DNA of 64,000 nucleotides from Epiperipatus broadwayi (taxonomy: Eukaryota > Onychophora > Udeonychophora > Euonychophora > Peripatidae): positions 5,392,001-5,456,000 of the forward strand of contig JAQFVV010006274.1 of the NCBI GenBank assembly GCA_028023455.1, in the 5' to 3' direction. The translations under genes and the position numbers were made by a program. Position 1 is the stretch's first letter, and every line of letters starts with the position of its first letter. The notes beneath the pieces were generated by a model that searched no databases, was not told the DNA's origin, and saw only the letters and a program-made list of their open reading frames with translations. Below are positions 58,307 through 64,000 of the stretch, in pieces.

Positions 58307-60261
58307 TGAATCGGGTGGGTATAATTGAATAAAAATAATTAAGAGAGAAGAGAATGATTAAGAAAATTGATTTCACTCTTTAATAAAAAAAATAATTTTT
58401 GAAAAACAGTGTTTACTTTTATTAATTCTTTTTTTTTTAATTCTAAAATATTACAAAATTATTTATTATACACTTCAATCTACTCCAGCTGCACTTTAGT
58501 ACTTCATCACACTGGCCTTGATGCAGAGAAGCACAATACCAAAGGTACTGTAGCCAGGCTGAGGTTATATAAGGTATAATTTGTGACCAACTTTCAAGGC
58601 TACAGAACTTCTCGGCTTCTAAATTCAATCTCTGTCATCCAAGGTACTTTTTTATTTTGAAGTAAACTTCAGGTGCCAGCTAATTACACTAAGTAATTAA
58701 CATGCCCTGAATGATGGCTACTAATTCAGCACCTGATTTATCCCAACTAGCTCAATCGAAAACATAATATAATAAACTGCTTTAATAGATTCTTTACCAA
58801 GTGATAATTAGAGGCAGTAGTAAAAGAATTGACCAACAAAATATTAATTTCCAAAATAATTTATTTTAGATACTTTAAATTAACTGGTGAACTAATTCAT
58901 CTCTTCCCTGAATAAAATAATGATTGCATATAATATACCAGGAACACATATTATAAATAAACATGAAGCATTAAAATATTATATACTACACACACACAGT
59001 ATCATATAAGCTGTTTGTATGATTCGGATAGTTCTAAAACTATCTGTTTATTACATTAACCTGCACATAAATAGTTCTTTTATGCTAGTTATAGAGTTCG
59101 TTTAAGTTGACTCCAGATATCTCAAAGATTGCAATGGCTACAGTAATAACTTAATGTCACACTAGGAATGGGAATAAGGGAGAAAATATTACCTATAGGT
59201 TTTCAGGTACACGTTCTTCAGGACAGACTGCTGCTTTCATTCTCCTGTGAAAAGCGTGTGTTACCAACAAGTTGAAATTTAGATTTACAGACAAATTTGG
59301 TTCCTTGCTGCATTTCAGCCTGGCAGATGTTTGAGCAGCTTAGGTTATTAGATGTTCATTGTGGCAAATTAAAGATTTTCAGATATTTTAGGATAGTCAT
59401 GGAGTACAGTTGTATTCTCCAACTTCTGATTAGCAACACATAGTTTTTTGGTGTTTACAAAAATAATCTTTTATTTGCACAGATTGGAAATTTTAGTAGG
59501 TATATGACAAATAACACTGCTAAAAGATCTTGATGAGTTTTTCTCAGGCCTATTTATATGTGGCCCTCTTATTGTTTTTATACTTCCAAATCAGTTTGAT
59601 TAAATTTTACATTAAATAAATTTAGTAATTAAATTCCTATTGTCTCTTTAATTCACATTTCTTCTTAGATTAATCTTACTTTGGATAGGATATAACTTTT
59701 TTAATTATTCCCATTGTTGTTTATTTGTAGCCATTGCTAATTAATTATTCCCATTCTATTTTGCTTATCAGTCTAGCAATCTTTGAGTTTGACTTAACTT
59801 TTTATATTACAAACTTTATTTTTCATTTTTAATTCAATATTATTCTTTATGCACACACACACATATTATGCACACTCATTCCAATTTCTGTACATAATTA
59901 AATTAACTTTGGCATATATATTTTCAATTTTTTTAAATAAATAAAAAGAGAGTTGTTGTTTTTTTCATGTAAAAGATTTTTTTAATTTTAAACTTTGCCT
60001 AGTTATATCTTTCCTTCCTCCTTTTAATTGCTGTCCCATTTTTCTTTTTTTTTTTAAACTTAGCAGCTTTCTTTTCTTCATTTCTCTTTGTGGGGATGTA
60101 TGCTAAATTTTTACAACAAAAATTAAAACAAAACTTTTTTTAAACCTTTTAATATTGTCTTCGGACTTTCTAATACTTGTTATTTTTCTCTTTCCTATTT
60201 TTGTATAAAATTTTAATCTTAAAATTTTATTATAAATGTGTAATGCTTAATTGGCAGTACA
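58307..60261 (-). repeat. 5' LTR of the 13.3-kb element
   Basis: Direct repeat of 46941-49825 lacking the MITE. It starts TGAATCGGGTGGG and ends TTAATTGGCAGTACA. In element orientation it carries the promoter; I could not place a TATA box with confidence because the whole LTR is AT-rich. The two LTRs differ at scattered sites and by small indels, including a duplication of TAATTATTCCCATT near 59701-59755, so the insertion is not very recent. Confidence 0.9.
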
Positions 60262-60265
60262 ATAG
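60262..60265. repeat. Target site duplication, right copy (ATAG)
   Basis: Second copy of the ATAG at 46937-46940; removing one copy and the element restores the LINE-A reading frame. Confidence 0.8.
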
Positions 60266-61914
60266 ATATAGAGAAGGCATATGATAAATGTAAATAGAAA
60301 TAGATTATGGGTAAGTTTAGTAAATTGGGGAATGGATGGAGCTTTAGTGGATATTATTAAGAAATTATATGAAAATAATTACTATACATATCAATTAAGG
60401 AATATAGAATCTGTTAAAAGTTAAAAATGGGGTGGGACTAAGGCAGGGATGCCCTATGTCACCTATTTTGTTTTTGTTATATTTGAGAGAAATGGAGAGA
60501 GCAAAAGAAAGAATAGGAAGATAGATAGAGATACCATTAATAGGTGGCCTTGGAATATATACATTATCGGGTCTTATTTGTAGATGATGTCTTTTTGTGC
60601 GCAGAAAGAAGGAAAGATATGTAAGTTATGCTGAGGACATACACAAGAATAGGTAAAGAGATGGGGATTAAGTTTAGTGAAAAAAAATCAGTAGTAATGA
60701 TGATTAATACTGGGGAAAGAGAAGGCAAAGAATTTGTATTGGGGGATATAAAGTTGTGTGGTGAATAGATATAACTATTTGGGAATCATCTTAACTAATC
60801 AGAGAAATTGCTTGGATGAATGGGAGAAAAAATTGATAAATGAAGCAAAGAAAAAAAAGGGATTGATAAAGAAATTAATTTTGGTTCATATAATAAATAT
60901 GAGTAGCTATAATTGTATGGAAGGGAATGGCGATAGTATGGTTAACATATGACAACAATGTGTTATGTGTTAGTAAAGGTGTGTTAGATTACTTGAAAAA
61001 AGTACAAAGAAGTAGGAAGACATGCATTAGATGCAGATGTGTGGATGGCAAAGGAGGAAATTCAAGGAGAAATGCCGATGATTAAGTTTTTATATGAGAG
61101 ATGTGAAAAGCAAAATGAAAATGTTCGATAGATTGCAGTTTATGGATAATAAAAGAATAGCCAAAATAGTATTTATTTGGGTTATGAATAAAGGGCAGGT
61201 AACACAATGGGTGAGAAAAGTAATGCGGGATGCAGAAGATTTGCATAAAGAATTTATGTCAGTATACTTGTACAAAAGGTGGGATTATTGCATTAGGAGA
61301 ATTGTTGAGTGTTATAGTGGTAAGGAATGGGATAGTAGAATAGATGCATAAGTAAAGAATAGGGAGTTGGAGAGATGGAGGACTAGTTTGGAGAGTAAAA
61401 AGAGTTTAAATACATATAGAAGTAATATTTGGTGCGAATTAATTTATGATAATAGCAAGGAAAATTGTTTACTGTTTAAGGCTCAAACCAGATATCTTTA
61501 GCAACAGGGGATTATACATGTAAATGGAAAAATATGGGTGATTTAGTCTGCAAGTTGTGTAAGGAAGGCGTAGAAAATATTCAGCATCTGTTAATTGAAT
61601 GTAAATGCCTGAAAGCAGAAAGTGTACAAATAATAAAGTGGTTGAAGACTAAATATAAACAAGGTGATTATACAGAAAGTGGGTTATTGATTTTTATACT
61701 GGGTTTGGGAAAAGATAAGGGGGGGGTTAGATATAAAGGCCATGGAGTTGACAAAGATTATGTTGTGGAAATGGGATGGAGCAGAATATGGGAAAACAAG
61801 ACGGGGAATGGAAAGGGAAGACAAAGTCGTGAACAGGTTTTTCTGGGCATAGTTGCTGAGTGCTTCCTGGCACTGTATAAGGAGAAGTCAGAGTGCATTA
61901 CATCACACATCACT
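60262..61914 (+). mobile_element. LINE-A copy 4, 3' half: reverse transcriptase to tail
   Basis: Resumes the reverse transcriptase exactly where 46940 leaves it, with 'DIEKAYDK' (first catalytic Asp). It continues with 'VGLRQGCPMSPILF' in mixed frames near 60430-60470, the active-site 'FVDDVFLCAE' near 60575 and 'YLGIILTNQRNCLDEW' near 60770. After that come the C-terminal blocks shared with the array copies and the zinc-binding motif CKLCKEGVENIQHLLIEC with all Cys/His positions kept (about 61549-61605). The 3' UTR ends GTGCATTACATCACACATCAC. Stops occur throughout. With the 5' half the element is about 3.4 kb. Confidence 0.85.
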
Positions 61915-61924
61915 TGTCTTCAAA

Positions 61925-62045
61925 GGTTGCTGTCCCGACCAGTGACAATATTGATATAGGAATCGAACTTACACCTTTAGATTCTTGAATATCAAATTTT
62001 TATGACAACTTTCTAACCAACTGAGGTATTCTGTTAAAGGCTACA
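61925..62045 (-). mobile_element. tRNA-derived SINE-like sequence abutting the LINE-A tail
   Basis: On the minus strand there is an A-box-like ACCTCAGTTGGTTAGAAAG (62028-62010) and a B-box AGTTCGATTCC (61969-61959). The tRNA-like part is followed by a unique stretch (TGGTCGGGACAGCAACC) that runs directly into the inverted LINE-A tail (TGATGTGTGATG). The tRNA cloverleaf is degenerate in the anticodon arm. Layout fits a SINE head plus body; the full 3' end cannot be separated from the LINE tail. Confidence 0.55.
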
Positions 62046-62054
62046 GATAGTAGA

Positions 62055-62655
62055 ATTTTCATATATTTATATATGAGGATTGGTTCAAACTCCAGAGTCC
62101 TTTAAAAAAAATTTTTTTAATACTTTTTATAAGAGCAAGGTTAATTAGAGACTTCCATACATTGTGTATCGCCACACTGGATAGACATAGGATTATTTGC
62201 CATTGTCATCTGAGCAACTTCCTTGAAATTTTCTTCTTTGCACCTTTTCTTCTCTGTTCAATATTTTGGTATTTTCCCAATTAAACATATAGATATTAAT
62301 ACATATGTGGTCTCTACTGCAGGCACATCTGTTTGTTCTTTTTTAACAATTAGTTTGTGTTCTTTCAATTGATGTTCAACTGGGTAACAGGTCTTACCAA
62401 CATACTTCCTTCCACATTTGCATGGTATTTCATAGATGCTGTTTTTGTTCTTCAGTATTTCCAGTTTAGGCCTGGTAGAAGTGAGAATTCCTCAAAATGT
62501 GATATGGCTTTGGAAAGCTGTTCTAATGTTATATTAACTTCAGATTTTCTTTGTCTGCCATTTCTGGTTTGTATGAATACACTGCAGTACCAATAATTAT
62601 CATTGGTCAGACCAAACACCTGATGAGGATTGGAGAATAATACTACCTGAAACAT
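62055..62655 (-). mobile_element. Penelope-like element, GIY-YIG endonuclease fragment
   Basis: On the minus strand, in two or more frames, the segment reads 'LKNKNSIYEIPCKCGRKYVG' followed by 'KTCYPVEHQLKEHK', and further on a block with 'AVETTYVLISI' and 'RRKFQGSCSDDN'. This is the end of a Penelope-like retroelement: a GIY-YIG endonuclease with the CxC insertion and the R/H..EH segment (Arg of the catalytic block seems replaced). Upstream, the frame 62655-62452 belongs to the linker after the reverse transcriptase or is unrelated. The reverse transcriptase itself is missing. On the + strand CCTGATGAGG and CCTGAAAC near 62621-62652 resemble a hammerhead core. Confidence 0.65.
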
Positions 62656-64000
62656 TGTGTAATTACTAACCTGTGTTGTCTATTTGTGTTTATTGCTAAC
62701 AAGTTGTTTATATTTGAAAAGCTTAAATAAAGTTTAAAATTTTCTGTTCATTCAACATTTAATGATAAGTGAACATATCACATTTTTTGAATTTAATTTA
62801 TTATTATATCACTTTGGGAGTGTGGGTATATCTAAATTGAGATTAACTTATGTTATAAATGTTTGTTAATGGTGTTACATGAATTATTTTTAATGTTAGT
62901 TAGATCTTACTATAATTTTGTTATATTTACTGCTTAACATTTGTACTGTTTATATTGTAAAAGTTTATGCTGATTTTTTTTTTTAATTTAAAAAATAGCC
63001 TTTTAAAAAATATAGTCGTTGCAAAGAGAAAAAAAAAATGTTATGTGTATATTAATCTTCATTATTTTAGCTGTATTACTGTCTTTTATTCATATTATAA
63101 ATCCATTATTTAGTAGATTTTATTTAAGGAATTAGCAGACCATCACAATTTAATATTAAGCTATAAAAAAAAAATTGTGTATAAGGAAAAATCCCCTCAC
63201 AATTAAACTTTTAAATGATAAACAGTTTTATTTTACTAGGAGAATGATTATATAATTTTTTTTACTTTTTTTTTTTTTTGTGAAGAAACATTTATTTATT
63301 TTTTCCAATTATCCCACATAGTATATTCTTATCAAAAATGCAACCAAAGTTTATCCAGTATCTTTGAATAACTGAGATGTTATGTGATTGAATTTTTTAG
63401 GAAGCAGATCTTTTTACATACTAACTCAGTATTTTTTAACTATTTATTTCACTTTATGATTATTGTTTTGGAATAACTCAAGACTTCATTGCATTTAATC
63501 TAATTAAAAGTGATTAGGTTAATGAAAATTAGACTGTAATCTTTATCAAAGATCTTATACAAGGGTCCATGCTATGATCAGTATTTTGATGATGAAATTT
63601 TTATAATTTGTATGAGAAATTGACTCAGATAAGTACCCTCAAAGAATATATGAAATCTGCCTAAACATAAATAGAATGATTTTATGCCAGGGATGGACTT
63701 CAAATAAAATTAAAGGAAAATTGAATTAGATTTGTTATGACTATTATTCAAATATATATGCACATATGTGTTGGGGTATTTTATCTTATACTGTATATAA
63801 AATTAAAAATATTCCTTTTCATTTGTGTATTTTTTTTATAAAGATTGGCTTTATATTTAGAAGTTATCTGTGTTATTAATATTAAAGAACAATACAGTAT
63901 ATAGTTACTTTAACTTGAAACTAAGATCATTTTTATAGTGATAGTTATTCTTCTAATATAAATAATAATATTAGGATGCTTCTTTTTGTACTTAATACAA
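62656..64000. other. AT-rich stretch without a recognised gene
   Basis: No coding or RNA feature recognised. Long T runs at about 62977 and 63256-63280. Possibly a continuation of the EML intron. Confidence 0.45.

Larger units (their letters stand above)
46941..60261 (-). mobile_element. 13.3-kb Gypsy-type LTR retrotransposon, nested in LINE-A
   Basis: Bounded by LTRs 46941-49825 and 58307-60261 that start TGAA and end TACA on the + strand, with an ATAG duplication outside. All coding remnants read on the minus strand in Gypsy order: gag (53.7-53.0 kb), protease (52.9-52.6), reverse transcriptase (52.5-51.8), RNase H (51.7-51.1) and integrase (51.0-49.9). No env-like frame is seen. Between the 5' LTR (right) and gag lies an unusually long 4.6-kb leader. 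Every domain has stops or frameshifts. The insertion falls inside the reverse transcriptase of LINE-A copy 4, so it is younger than that copy. Confidence 0.9.

Noticed and set aside
1-64000. CRISPR array or bacterial operon
   Set aside because: No regularly spaced identical repeats with unique spacers and no prokaryotic gene organisation; the tandem arrays at 25.2-26.0 and 56.7-56.9 kb are diverged satellites without spacers.

Overview
This is AT-rich nuclear DNA from an invertebrate animal. It has no bacterial-type gene density, no operons, long intron-like stretches, homopolymer runs and many decayed retroelements. The main LINE family (called LINE-A here) has a C-terminal region resembling LINEs I know from ticks and other chelicerates. 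That makes an arachnid-like or other arthropod host my best guess, but this is inference only.

The only host protein-coding sequence I can support is on the + strand. An exon at 18935-19084 encodes the N-terminal trimerising coiled coil of an EML/EMAP (echinoderm microtubule-associated protein-like) protein. A 33-nt candidate microexon at 31867-31899 continues the same reading phase. If both belong to one gene, introns of about 12.8 kb and more than 32 kb cover most of the window, and the mobile elements are intronic cargo. The HELP and WD40 exons of EML are not seen here.

Left part (1-16 kb): two minus-strand RTE-type LINE fragments (1.1-1.5 kb, 2.7-3.8 kb), a foldback element family (1.6, 10.1-10.5 and 10.6-10.8 kb), a partial TA-target MITE (9.1-9.5 kb), a LINE-A 3' fragment (11.2-11.5 kb) and a minus-strand Gypsy-type LTR element (11.5-15.8 kb). 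The Gypsy element keeps gag, a protease trace and integrase but has lost most of RT/RNase H.

Middle part (19-43 kb): the EML exons, a plus-strand decayed RTE element (20.0-22.8 kb), a 2.9-kb element with perfect-edged terminal inverted repeats and an 8-bp target duplication (24593-27500), an unexplained less AT-rich island (27.6-27.8 kb), a tRNA-like sequence, a C-over-G skewed AT-rich tract (34-38 kb) and two inverted-repeat elements (38.3-39.1 and 40.56-40.74 kb).

Right part (43-62.7 kb): a nested transposon stack. Four LINE-A copies lie head to tail, joined at ATCAC-rich 3' tails. The fourth, the only one with a 5' half, is split inside its reverse transcriptase by a 13.3-kb minus-strand Gypsy-type element (46941-60261) with an ATAG target duplication. 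That element's 3' LTR contains a 968-bp TIR element with a TA duplication, while the sister LTR keeps the empty site. Downstream are a tRNA-derived SINE-like piece and a Penelope-like GIY-YIG fragment. All transposon genes carry stops or frameshifts.
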